A stretch of DNA of 49,047 bases. It comes from Fimbriimonadia bacterium. Lineage in GTDB: Bacteria > Armatimonadota > Fimbriimonadia > Fimbriimonadales > JABRVX01. The notes beneath the pieces are model-generated. The model was not told the DNA's origin. It worked only from the letters and a program-made list of their open reading frames with translations, and did no database searches. Made by a program: the position numbers and the translations under genes. Shown in pieces: positions 40,146 through 48,421 of the stretch (position 1 is its first letter; every line of letters begins with the position of its first letter). The stretch spans positions 1 through 49,047 of the forward strand of contig JABRVX010000022.1 in NCBI GenBank assembly GCA_039961735.1. Reading direction: 5' to 3'.

Positions 40146-41597
40146 CTACAGGATGTAGCGACACAGATCCGTGTCGCTGGCGATGTCCGTGAGTCGTTCG
40201 CGCACCAGCTCTGCCGTCACAGTTACGACCGGCGGGTCAATCTCCGGGGCTTCGAAGAGGTAGGGCTCGAGTACGCGTTCCATCACCGTGTGCAATCTTC
40301 GCGCACCGATGTTCTCGGTTCGCGAATTGATGTCGGTGGCTATCCGGGCGATCTCCTGAACCGCCTCGGGCTCGAAGTGTAGGGTGATCCCCTCTGTGCC
40401 GAGGAGTTGTGCATATTGGCTGACCAGCGAGTTTTGGGGCTCGGTGAGAATCCTCAGGAAGTCTTCCTCGTTCAGCGAGCTGAGCTCCACGCGGATTGGA
40501 AGCCGCCCCTGCAACTCGGGAATGAGGTCCGAAGGCTTCGCGACGTGGAAGGCTCCTGCGGCGATGAACAGCACGAAGTCGGTCTTGACGGGTCCGTACT
40601 TGGTGACTACGGTAGTACCCTCGATCAGCGGGAGCAAGTCGCGCTGCACGCCCTCGCGTGACACATCCGGTCCGGAGCCTCCGCTTGCACCGGTCACCTT
40701 GTCCAACTCGTCCAGGAAGATGATGCCGGTCTGCTCGACGCGCGCGATGGCTTCTTTGGTCACGGCCGTCTGGTCCACCATTTTGCGGGCTTCCTCTTCC
40801 GTGAGGATCGGGATTGCCTCTTTCACGGTCATGCGCTGAGAGGATCGCCGGCCCCCGAAGGCGGAGAAGGGGTTGGCCATGTCCACTCCCATCTCTTCCA
40901 TGCCCTGGGCCGAGAAGACTTGGATGAAGGGGCTGCTCGGTTCTTCGATCTCCACATTGACCAGGTCGTCATCTCTCGCGCCCTCTCGGATCTGCTGAAT
41001 GATTAAGGACTTGGCTCTGGCGCGACGGTCGCTAGGCTCTGGTTCCTCTTGCTCTGCGGGCTGCGCCACAGTCGCCCCTTCTGGCCGGAGCGTTCCCAGC
41101 ATCTCCATCGCTTGGGTGAATAGCGGGTGGGGGCGGCCTGCCGGGCGGGCTTCGTCTCTGTCCTCGCCCATCAAGAGGTCGGCGATGCGGTCCAGGGCGC
41201 GTTCGCGGGCGGTATCGGCGACCTCGGCGGTACGCTCGCTTTCCACGAGGCGAACGGCGATGTTGGTCAGGTCGCGGATCATCGAGTCCACGTCTCGGCC
41301 GACGTAGCCCACTTCGGTGAACTTGGTGGCCTCGACCTTGAGGAACGGGGCCTTGGCCAGTTTGGCGAGTCTGCGAGCGATCTCGGTCTTCCCCACCCCG
41401 GTCGGGCCCATCATCAGGATGTTCTTGGGGAGGATCTCTTCCCTCTGGTCCTCGGGAAGGCGTGCGCGTCGGAACCGGTTCCTCATCGCGACAGCCACCG
41501 CGCGTTTGGCCCGGTCCTGGCCAACGATGTATTTGTCCAACTCCGCGACGATCTGTCTGGGGGTCAGGTCCTCAATGGGGATGTGCAGGTTCAGCAC
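40146..41597 (-). CDS. hslU: HslU ATPase of the HslUV protease
   Basis: AAA+ unfoldase that feeds the HslV peptidase; 483 residues, slightly longer than usual (about 445-470). N-terminal LTPRQIVAELDKYIVGQDRAKRAVAVAMRNRFRR, Walker A GPTGVGKT (64-71), pore loop FTEVGYVGRDVDSMIRDL, the inserted I-domain (about 110-270), Walker B GIIFLDELDK and sensor region LIPELQGRLPIRVEL are all present. The GTG start has no Shine-Dalgarno, and TATAAT ends 7 bases before it. hslV, normally just upstream, is absent; the upstream neighbour is divergent. Confidence 0.95.
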   Translation of the reverse strand: MLNLHIPIEDLTPRQIVAELDKYIVGQDRAKRAVAVAMRNRFRRARLPEDQREEILPKNILMMGPTGVGKTEIARRLAKLAKAPFLKVEATKFTEVGYVGRDVDSMIRDLTNIAVRLVESERTAEVADTARERALDRIADLLMGEDRDEARPAGRPHPLFTQAMEMLGTLRPEGATVAQPAEQEEPEPSDRRARAKSLIIQQIREGARDDDLVNVEIEEPSSPFIQVFSAQGMEEMGVDMANPFSAFGGRRSSQRMTVKEAIPILTEEEARKMVDQTAVTKEAIARVEQTGIIFLDELDKVTGASGGSGPDVSREGVQRDLLPLIEGTTVVTKYGPVKTDFVLFIAAGAFHVAKPSDLIPELQGRLPIRVELSSLNEEDFLRILTEPQNSLVSQYAQLLGTEGITLHFEPEAVQEIARIATDINSRTENIGARRLHTVMERVLEPYLFEAPEIDPPVVTVTAELVRERLTDIASDTDLCRYIL

Positions 41598-41604
41598 GGC
41601 CGCG

Positions 41605-41610
41605 ATTATA
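41605..41610 (-). promoter_or_regulatory. -10 box of hslU (leaderless candidate)
   Basis: Perfect TATAAT on the minus strand, 7 bases before the hslU GTG; transcription would begin at or next to the start codon. The -35 region is weak (TTCTCG at an 18-base spacing). Confidence 0.6.
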
Positions 41611-41668
41611 CCTTTGGCTCCTTTGTGCCGAGAATCACGGTGACTGCCCGCGATATCGGAGGTGGCAA

Positions 41669-42172
41669 GTGCGCGGTTTCCTCATTCTCACCGCCTTGAC
41701 GGTCGGTGTCATGTCCGGCGGCGCGCCGCTAGGAGTGGGCTCGAAGGTGCCAGAGCTTACACTGCCCAGGGCGACCGGTCCCAACATCAAGCTGAGCACG
41801 GTGTGGTCGAAGCACCCAGCAACAGTGCTGTACTTCTGGTCGTTTGAGCGCGGGGCCAATCCTGACCAGTTCCTGGCCCTGCAGAACATTCACACTTCGA
41901 GTTTTCCCGACGTCGGCATCGTGGCGTTGTGCATCAACGGCACCGACACCGCCGCTTTGGACTGGCAGAAGCAGACTGGCTGCACGTTCGAGTTCGCGGT
42001 GGATGCGTCGGCTCAGGGAGCAACGGCGCGGATGTTCGGGGTGAAACGTTATCCCACCGTGTTCATCGTGGACCGAGAGGGACGAATCACCTATCGCGAC
42101 AACGCATTCGATGAGGGCAGGCTTCGTGAGGCGCTCATCGCAGCGGGGTGTACACCGAACGACGGAGAGTAA
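41669..42172 (+). CDS. Exported thioredoxin-fold protein lacking CXXC
   Basis: 167 residues from a GTG (GGAGGTGG upstream). A hydrophobic N-terminus (MRGFLILTALTVGVMSGGAP) suggests export. The AhpC/TlpA-type fold is clear: VGSKVPELTLPRATGPNIKLS, then YFWSFERGANPDQF where the CXXC of TlpA would stand, and the cis-Pro loop KRYPTVFIVDREGRITYRDN. Neither active-site Cys is present, so it is probably not a thiol oxidoreductase; it may be a binding or scaffold protein. Followed by a strong terminator. Confidence 0.85.
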   Translation: MRGFLILTALTVGVMSGGAPLGVGSKVPELTLPRATGPNIKLSTVWSKHPATVLYFWSFERGANPDQFLALQNIHTSSFPDVGIVALCINGTDTAALDWQKQTGCTFEFAVDASAQGATARMFGVKRYPTVFIVDREGRITYRDNAFDEGRLREALIAAGCTPNDGE

Positions 42173-42192
42173 GGTTGCACCGGGGGACGAGA

Positions 42193-42232
42193 GGCGCCTG
42201 CCGCGCTGCGCGCGGCAGGCGCCTAGCTTTTT
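42193..42232 (+). terminator. Intrinsic terminator after the redoxin gene
   Basis: 13-bp perfect stem GGCGCCTGCCGCG/CGCGGCAGGCGCC (42193-42205 and 42211-42223) with loop CTGCG, then TTTTT at 42228-42232. Confidence 0.92.
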
Positions 42233-42313
42233 CGGAGGCTAGCGGGAGGGCAGACGCCTTTTCGAGGAGGCATTGTGATAGGGGCCGTAGGGCACAGTGT
42301 CGTTATCCCCGCA

Positions 42314-42342
42314 TTGTCTTCGTGCATACTGATGTCTACTAT
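42314..42342 (+). promoter_or_regulatory. Candidate promoter of the VOC gene
   Basis: TTGTCT (42314-42319), 17-base spacer, TACTAT (42337-42342), 36 bases before the ATG at 42379. Confidence 0.5.
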
Positions 42343-42378
42343 TTGCCTCGTGGCGGATGAATACGACAGAAGTCGGCT

Positions 42379-42820
42379 ATGGCATTCAAGTTCGGCGCTG
42401 TGATGCTGTTTCACGACGACCCCGCAGCGCACGCGAATTGGTACGAGGATAAGCTCGGCTTTCCTAAGGGAGATGCCTGGGGGTACGACCATGTTGACGT
42501 GATGGTAGGGGAGATGTACTACGGCTTCGACAAATTCCACGATGGGCCTCGCCCTGGGCTCGGCTGGATTCAACTATTCTTCAGACTCATCCAACTGCGA
42601 TGAAGACTTTGTGGCCATTCGCGACAAGGGAGCCGAGGTTCTTCAGGAACCGAAGACCCTACGGCAACCAAACCTGGATCATGCAGCATATTCAGTAACC
42701 AGGGGAGCAAGCGGATGGGTGGCCGATCTCCGCAATTACCCATCCGAACCTGTCCGGCGCCGCGGCAACCTCTCCCATGTGGCTGAAACGCAATGTGGTA
42801 TCACGGTTTCGCATGGTTGA
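42379..42820 (+). pseudogene. Glyoxalase/bleomycin-resistance (VOC) family protein, frameshifted
   Basis: The first frame (42379 on) reads as a VOC domain: MAFKFGAVMLFHDDPAAHANWYEDKLGFP to LGWIQLFF, then ends at a stop near 42600. The +1 frame continues with DEDFVAIRDKGAEVLQEPK and GWVADLRN, the expected second half. The shift lies near 42578-42582. The joined protein is about 140 residues, a normal length. A promoter is present, so it may be a recently broken gene, or a sequencing error. Confidence 0.75.
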
Positions 42821-44225
42821 AGAATGCCCGGCGTCAAGCCCAGATCCAGAGTTTCAGCTTCCTGAAGCGCCACACGAGTCCGGCAACCCCGTCGGTTGGA
42901 TCATCGTCGGACTGGTGGTACTGCTACTCTTCACGCTCAACACTGCGACCTCGCTGACAACCGAACGATTGCCCGGTGTGGTGGTGGATGCGGAGCGCGA
43001 ACTCGAACTGGCAGTGGCGACCGGCCGAGCAGACGCGCGGCAGTTCGCGCCGACAGCGAAGAAGCGAGTGCAGGAACTGCTGAAGACCAAGGGGCCTGGT
43101 CGTGATCACGCACTACGCGTCGCGGCAGTACTGCAGTGGGAGTACGGCTTCGGCGACCCGGCGGGAACCGTTCGGGGCCTCAGCCGGGATGCGAAAGACG
43201 AACGCGACCGTCGCCTAAACCGCATCTGGAAGGCCATTTATGGGGATCGGCGATTCCTTCCAGGCGACGTTGCCGAAGCCCCTGAGCTACTTCAGGACTT
43301 GAAGTATCCGACCGTGGCGAGTCTGACGGAGATCCATCTCTTGGAGAAGACGGGGCGTGAGCAGGAGGCCGGGCAACTGCGCAAGGGCCTCGAGAAGTCA
43401 CCGTGGAGGTTGCTCCCGGCCGGGCTCATGTTGATCGCTTTGACTGGTCTGGCGGTCTTCGGCTTCGCACTGATGCTCCGCTATCTGGCCGAGGAGCCCC
43501 TGCGCTTGCGGTCGTACAACGGTCCGTGGGGGCTAGGTGCGGGTGACTCGATGGCCACGGCGTTCCTTTTCTATCTGTTTGCGGGTGTGGTGTTCTCGCT
43601 GCCTCTCGCTGCGTTGCCACAGGACACGGCCGGTAGCGGGCTTCTGCTCCTAAGCGTGGAAGCCGTCGCCGCGATTGCTGGGCTAGTTGCCTCGCTATGG
43701 TTTCTCGTTAAGCTTGCCCATCGCGTGGGGTTCTTCGTTCAGGACATCGGACTAAAGGGGAAACTCGACTTAGTGAGTCTTCGCATCGGCGTTCTCGGTG
43801 CATGTGCTTCGCTGGGAGCGCTCGCCATCGGCGCCTTGATCACGGTTCTGCTTTTTCCCGGCTCGATGCAAGACACGAATCCTATTGCAGAACTTGCGGC
43901 GAGCGGTGGCATCTGGGGTGCGATCTTGGCCTTGGTGCGTGGCGTAGTGATAGCACCCATCGCGGAGGAGATCTTCTTTCGCGGCGTGTTGTTCATGGGC
44001 TTGTGGCGGAGACTGGGGTCGTTCTGGTGGGCTGCCGTGTTGTCTTCACTCGCGTTTGCGGCAGTGCATCCCACTTTGCTGGGCGGCCTCTTACCGTTGA
44101 TGGGCGTGGGCATCGTGGCGTGTGTGCTGCTGCGCGAGACCGGCAACCTGATCCCCTGTGTGGTGATGCACGCGGTTTACAACGGCCTCTTGCTCGTCCT
44201 TGCCGCCATGTACGGCATGGCGTAG
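42813..44225 (+). CDS. CPBP family intramembrane metalloprotease
   Basis: 470 residues. One membrane helix near the N-terminus (about 28-46), a soluble, helical, extracytoplasmic region of about 150 residues (VVVDAERELELAVATGRAD onward), then about eight helices. The C-terminal Abi/CAAX domain has PIAEEIFFRGVLFMGLW (E-E-x3-R), FAAVHPTLL (His) and VVMHAVYNGLLL (His-x3-Asn), the full metal-site set. The soluble insert is unusual for the family. Start uncertain: ATG at 42813 or 42777, neither with a clear ribosome site; it overlaps the end of the VOC pseudogene. Confidence 0.88.
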   Translation: MVEECPASSPDPEFQLPEAPHESGNPVGWIIVGLVVLLLFTLNTATSLTTERLPGVVVDAERELELAVATGRADARQFAPTAKKRVQELLKTKGPGRDHALRVAAVLQWEYGFGDPAGTVRGLSRDAKDERDRRLNRIWKAIYGDRRFLPGDVAEAPELLQDLKYPTVASLTEIHLLEKTGREQEAGQLRKGLEKSPWRLLPAGLMLIALTGLAVFGFALMLRYLAEEPLRLRSYNGPWGLGAGDSMATAFLFYLFAGVVFSLPLAALPQDTAGSGLLLLSVEAVAAIAGLVASLWFLVKLAHRVGFFVQDIGLKGKLDLVSLRIGVLGACASLGALAIGALITVLLFPGSMQDTNPIAELAASGGIWGAILALVRGVVIAPIAEEIFFRGVLFMGLWRRLGSFWWAAVLSSLAFAAVHPTLLGGLLPLMGVGIVACVLLRETGNLIPCVVMHAVYNGLLLVLAAMYGMA

Positions 44226-44362
44226 TACCCCTCTTCAGACTCCCTCACGCTCGTCGGTCCCTTTCTATCCCTCCCGGCTATCCCCCGCCACGTACATGCA
44301 CTCCCAAGAAGGCCACCACAAGAAGTTCTCAAAGAGTGACGCCGGCAGCACACGCAAAGTAC

Positions 44363-44746
44363 CTATCTTCTCAGCAGGTAGCCTTCTGGGTGGGTGGTGT
44401 GGGTGTTGGCGATGGTAAGCAGATGAATCGGGCCGTCGTGGTCATACCAGACGGAGCGTTCGCGACCCCAATAGGCGTGGAACACGTTGGTGCCGTCGGG
44501 GTGTCGGCGCCAGCCGTCCTCTCCCCAGCCGGTGATCAGCGCGACGTACGCCGACGGGGGCAGTTTGATATCGTGTCGGAACACATACAGCCGGTCTCCA
44601 CGTGTGCGCGGATCGGTGGAGTGAATGCCTAGGTCATCGGTGATAAGGTAGCCGAGGAGCGGTATACGTCGCACTCCTTGATTTTGTAGGAGCACGAACT
44701 CCTTTTCCGGCTGTGTGGACCTCTGAACCCCGACGATGCGGATCAT
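44363..44746 (-). CDS. Small lamin-tail-like domain protein
   Basis: 127 residues, no signal peptide. MIRIVGVQRSTQPEKEFVLLQNQGVRRIPLLGYLITDD resembles the start of lamin-tail (LTD) beta-sandwich domains, where an E-x-V-x-L-x-N strand leads to a G-Y-x-L turn. The rest is aromatic-rich (YWGRERSVWYDHDGPIHLLTI). Function unknown. It lies after the nrdJ terminator, so it needs its own promoter, not clearly seen. Confidence 0.65.
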   Translation of the reverse strand: MIRIVGVQRSTQPEKEFVLLQNQGVRRIPLLGYLITDDLGIHSTDPRTRGDRLYVFRHDIKLPPSAYVALITGWGEDGWRRHPDGTNVFHAYWGRERSVWYDHDGPIHLLTIANTHTTHPEGYLLRR

Positions 44747-44791
44747 AACTCGTGTTCGGCGGCGCGATATTTAGTGCTCGTACCCGCCGAG

Positions 44792-44829
44792 AAAAGAACG
44801 CGGGGAGCTCGACCTACAGAGCTCCCCGC
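44792..44829 (-). terminator. Intrinsic terminator of the nrdR-nrdJ operon
   Basis: Perfect 11-bp stem GCGGGGAGCTC/GAGCTCCCCGC (44800-44810 and 44819-44829) with an 8-base loop; on the minus strand it is followed by TTCTTTTC. It lies about 85 bases beyond the nrdJ stop. Confidence 0.85.
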
Positions 44830-44913
44830 AATTGCAGGGAGTGGCTACGAGCAGTCGTTGCGAGCCCCGTCCTCCCGCACGGGGTCTCGACGAAAATCTA
44901 TTGTCAACGAGTC

Positions 44914-47760
44914 CTAACCGCAGCCATAACTCAGGCCGCAGTTCGTGCATCGGTAGCAGGCCGCGTTACGTACCATGATCATCCCGCAGTCGGGGCATGG
45001 GGGTGCGTCGGCCTGCGTCATGAAGACGCGCCGCTCCTGCTCGATAAGCGCCGAGCCCTTGTGTTCCGGATCGCGCTGCTTGCCAATCGCAGAGACTTCC
45101 TCCAGCGACGGGCTCGGGGTCGGCAGGTCGTTCGGCAAGAACCGAAGTGCCAGCCAGCGGAACAGGTAGTCCATGATGGACTTTGCGAACGGTATCTCCT
45201 TGTTCCCCGTGTATCCGCTCGGCTCGAAGCGTGTATGGCTGAACTTCTCGACCAGCGTCTTCAGTGGCACGCCGTATTGCAGTGCCAACGAGATGCTGGT
45301 AGCGAAGCAGTCCATCAGGCCGGAGATCACCGACCCTTCCTTGGACATGGTGATAAAGATCTCGCCGGGCGTTCCGTCCTCGAAGAGCCCAACGGTAATG
45401 TAGCCTTCGTGTCCACCCACGCTGAACTTGTGGGTCAGGCTTTGCCTTTCCGCTGGGAGCCTCCGCCTAACTGGTCGCGAGGCCTGACCTGCGGTTTCCC
45501 CCGGTTTGCCGGTGGACAGCGGCTGGGTGCGCTTGCAACCGTCTCGGTAGATGGCGAGTGCCTTTAGCCCCAGTCGCCAGCCTTCCATGTAGAGGTCTTG
45601 GATGTCCTCCACCGTAGCGTCGTTCGGGACGTTCACAGTCTTGGAGATCGCCCCGGACAGGAAGGGCTGTACGGCGGCCATCATCCGGATGTGCCCCATT
45701 GGCGCAATGGACCGAGTGCCGTTGAGAGGGCGGAACGCGCAATCGAACACAGGTAAGTGCTCCTCGCGAAGTCTCGGAGCATCCTCTATGGTGTCGTTCT
45801 TGTCTATGTGGTCCAGAATGTCTTGGACCGCGTCTTCTTCGTAGCCCAGTGTGCGCAGCGCTTCGGGGACCGTCTGGTTGACGATCTTCATGAGGCCGCC
45901 GCCGACTAGGCTCTTGTACTTGACCAGCGCGATATCGGGCTCCACTCCGGTGGTATCGCAATCCATCATGAAGCCGATCGTGCCGGTGGGGGCCAGGACG
46001 GTGGTCTGCGCGTTTCTGAGGCCGACGGTAGAGCACGCATGAACGACGTCGTCCCAGATTGTCCGGGCGGCATCCACCATTCCTTCGGGGCAGAGGGCGG
46101 AGTTGATGTCCTCCACCGCCGCTCGATGCTGCTTCATCACGCGCAGACACGGTTCGGCATTCTTCGCGAAACCAGGGAACGGACCGCCGCACTTCTCCGC
46201 GATCACACCGGATTGGCGATACGCTTCACCGGTCATGATTGCGGTGATTACCGCTGCGTAAGCCCGGCCCCGGTCGTCGTCGTAGGGGATACCCCTTGCC
46301 ATGAGGAGGGCCCCGAGGTTGGCATAGCCGAGTCCTAGGGGTCTGTAGTCATAGCTGTTCTGAGCGATAGCCTCCGTCGGATAGCTCGCGTTATCCACGA
46401 AGATCTCTTGCGCAGTGATGGTTACTCGAACTGCCGCGCGGAAACGTTCGATATCGAAGTCTCCGTGTTCGTCGCGGAACTTCATCAGGTTGAGGGAGGC
46501 CAGGTTGCAGGCGCTGTCGTCTAGGAAGACGTACTCGCTGCACGGGTTGCTGGCCCGGATGGGGGCCGTATTGGCACAGGTGTGCCAGTGGTTGGTCGTG
46601 TCGTGATACTGGATTCCAGGGTCGCCGCACACCCATGCCGCCTGTGCCATCCGGTGGAACAGATCGCGAGCACGGTACTCCTGCATCGGATGACCGTCGG
46701 TAACTGCGCGGGTGTGCCAAGGGAGGTCGTCCACGACTGCCTGCATGAAGTCGTCCGTGACGCGAACGCTATGGTTGGCGTTCTGAAACATGACACTGTC
46801 GTAGGCTCCGCCCGGCACGTTGAAGCCAGGGTCGTAGCCAGCTTCGATGAGAGCCCAAGCCTTGCGCTCTTCGCGCTCCTTGCACTCGATGAACTCCTCG
46901 ATGTCCGGGTGGTCTATGTTAAGGATGACCATCTTGGCGGCGCGGCGTGTCTTTCCGCCGGACTTGATCACTCCGGCGAAGCTGTCGAACCCCCGCATGA
47001 AGCTGACCGGCCCGCTCGCCTTTCCGCCGCCGCTCAGGTCCTCTTTGCTAGAGCGAAGGGTAGAGAGATTAGTGCCGGACCCGGACCCGAACTTGAAGAT
47101 CATGCCTTCCGTCTTGGCAAGCTCCAAGATGGATTGCATGGTGTCCTTCACCGAGACGATGAAGCACGCGGAAGCCTGGGGCTTCTTTTCGATACCGATG
47201 TTAAACCAGACGGGGCTGTTGAAGCTGACGCACTGGTGGACTAACAGGTACTTCAGCTCGTCCCCAAAAGCGTCTCGGTCCTCGGGCGTGGCGAAGTAGC
47301 CGCACTCGTCACCCCAACGCTGAATCGTATCCACAACGCGGCCGATGAGTTGTCGAACGGACCGCTCGCGCGAGGGACTGCCCAACGGGCCCCGGAAGTA
47401 CTTACTGGCCACGACGTTGGTGGCAAGCTGAGACCAAGTGACGGGGACCTCGACGTCGGGCTGCTCGAATACGACTTCGCCACGCTCGCCGCTGATGCGC
47501 GCGGTCCGGGTTTCCCACTCGACCGTATCGAATGGGTCCACTCCCGGTTTGGTGAAGAAGCGGGTTACGGACAGGCCCGGGCCCTTGCCGAATGTCGGAC
47601 GCTTCGCTTTCATCTCCGTGCCTGCGCCGGAGGCTTGGGCTGTGCTGCCGTTCGCACCGTCGCCCTCCCTGCCCATCTTCACAACCGCGTGGGTACTGAT
47701 TGCGGCAGTACCGCTCGAATCGACTCCCTCCGTCACGGGTCCCCCTTCCTTAGGTGACAT
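44914..47760 (-). CDS. nrdJ: Vitamin B12-dependent (class II) ribonucleotide reductase
   Basis: Makes deoxyribonucleotides with adenosylcobalamin, independent of oxygen. 948 residues, within the range for NrdJ, so no intein. Visible: NSPVWFNIGIEKKPQASACFIVSV with an active-site Cys, SGSGTNLSTLRSS, NPCSEYVFLDDSACNLASLNL with the Cys and Glu of the radical site, APTGTIGFMMDCDTTGVEPD, and a C-terminal zinc ribbon CPDCG...CTNCG, ending in GLSYGCG. The start has a G-rich site upstream; a more conserved start (MKAKRPTFGKGPGLSVTRFF) lies about 50 codons in. nrdR is 37 bases upstream, implying co-regulation. Confidence 0.95.
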   Translation of the reverse strand: MSPKEGGPVTEGVDSSGTAAISTHAVVKMGREGDGANGSTAQASGAGTEMKAKRPTFGKGPGLSVTRFFTKPGVDPFDTVEWETRTARISGERGEVVFEQPDVEVPVTWSQLATNVVASKYFRGPLGSPSRERSVRQLIGRVVDTIQRWGDECGYFATPEDRDAFGDELKYLLVHQCVSFNSPVWFNIGIEKKPQASACFIVSVKDTMQSILELAKTEGMIFKFGSGSGTNLSTLRSSKEDLSGGGKASGPVSFMRGFDSFAGVIKSGGKTRRAAKMVILNIDHPDIEEFIECKEREERKAWALIEAGYDPGFNVPGGAYDSVMFQNANHSVRVTDDFMQAVVDDLPWHTRAVTDGHPMQEYRARDLFHRMAQAAWVCGDPGIQYHDTTNHWHTCANTAPIRASNPCSEYVFLDDSACNLASLNLMKFRDEHGDFDIERFRAAVRVTITAQEIFVDNASYPTEAIAQNSYDYRPLGLGYANLGALLMARGIPYDDDRGRAYAAVITAIMTGEAYRQSGVIAEKCGGPFPGFAKNAEPCLRVMKQHRAAVEDINSALCPEGMVDAARTIWDDVVHACSTVGLRNAQTTVLAPTGTIGFMMDCDTTGVEPDIALVKYKSLVGGGLMKIVNQTVPEALRTLGYEEDAVQDILDHIDKNDTIEDAPRLREEHLPVFDCAFRPLNGTRSIAPMGHIRMMAAVQPFLSGAISKTVNVPNDATVEDIQDLYMEGWRLGLKALAIYRDGCKRTQPLSTGKPGETAGQASRPVRRRLPAERQSLTHKFSVGGHEGYITVGLFEDGTPGEIFITMSKEGSVISGLMDCFATSISLALQYGVPLKTLVEKFSHTRFEPSGYTGNKEIPFAKSIMDYLFRWLALRFLPNDLPTPSPSLEEVSAIGKQRDPEHKGSALIEQERRVFMTQADAPPCPDCGMIMVRNAACYRCTNCGLSYGCG

Positions 47761-47797
47761 ACAGCCCCCTGAACCAATCTCCGCTTGCGTGACCGGC

Positions 47798-48265
47798 CTA
47801 GGTGGCCGACCGCCTTCCCTTGCGCATGTTCTCGACGATGTCTCGGAACTGCGCTGCGTCCTCGAACTGCAGGTACACCGAAGCGAATCTCACATAGGCG
47901 ACGGGGTCCATGAGGGCCAGGCGCTCCATGATCAGATTGCCGATCTCGGTGGACGGCACTTCGGGCTCTCCGCTGTTGAACAGCGCACTCTCGATATCGT
48001 CCACTGCCTTTTCAAGGACCGCGACCGCGATGGGTCGCTTCCTGCACGCAACTTCCATCCCGCGGAGCAGCTTATCTCTACAATATGGCTCGCGCCGACC
48101 GTCCCTCTTGATCACCATGAGGCGCTTCTCTTCGATCTCCTCGAAGGTGGTGAAGCGTCGGCCGCATCCCAGACACTCCCGACGCCTGCGTATCGCCGAG
48201 CCTTCCCTTACCGGTCTGGAGTCCAGGACGTGGTCATCATCGTGACCACAATAGGGACATTTCAC
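47798..48265 (-). CDS. nrdR: Transcriptional repressor NrdR
   Basis: 155 residues, the family's length. N-terminal zinc ribbon MKCPYCGHDDDHVLDSRPVREGSAIRRRRECLGCGRRFTTFE with four Cys, then the ATP-cone (VIKRDGRREPYCRDKLLRGMEVACRKRP) that senses ATP/dATP. It represses ribonucleotide reductase genes when dATP is high. It heads the operon with nrdJ and is preceded by a promoter and a candidate NrdR box, so it probably represses itself and nrdJ. Confidence 0.96.
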   Translation of the reverse strand: MKCPYCGHDDDHVLDSRPVREGSAIRRRRECLGCGRRFTTFEEIEEKRLMVIKRDGRREPYCRDKLLRGMEVACRKRPIAVAVLEKAVDDIESALFNSGEPEVPSTEIGNLIMERLALMDPVAYVRFASVYLQFEDAAQFRDIVENMRKGRRSAT

Positions 48266-48281
48266 GGTGCTAGGCCTACCG

Positions 48282-48291
48282 CCATATATTG
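48282..48291. promoter_or_regulatory. Candidate NrdR box
   Basis: CCATATATTG matches the core of the NrdR box (CwATATATwG) at 9 of 10 positions. It lies just downstream of the predicted start of transcription and 17 bases before the nrdR ATG, where binding would block elongation. No clear second box at the usual tandem spacing. Confidence 0.5.
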
Positions 48292-48301
48292 ATGCTAGGC
48301 A

Positions 48302-48330
48302 AGCATATCACACAACGCGTGGCGTGTCAA
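48302..48330 (-). promoter_or_regulatory. Promoter of the nrdR-nrdJ operon
   Basis: On the minus strand: TTGACA (48325-48330), 17-base spacer, TATGCT (48302-48307). Start near 48295, leader of about 30 bases. Confidence 0.82.
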
Positions 48331-48421
48331 GGCCTCGTTAGGAAAATCTGTTGATTCTTGGCCGGTCGCTGTGTTGACGGGTGGATCAGTATGTCGGGTG
48401 CCTCTTCAACATGTTGAGTTT

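Noticed and set aside
44914-47760. Intein in the ribonucleotide reductase
   Set aside because: Length and motif order are normal for NrdJ and no splicing motifs were seen.
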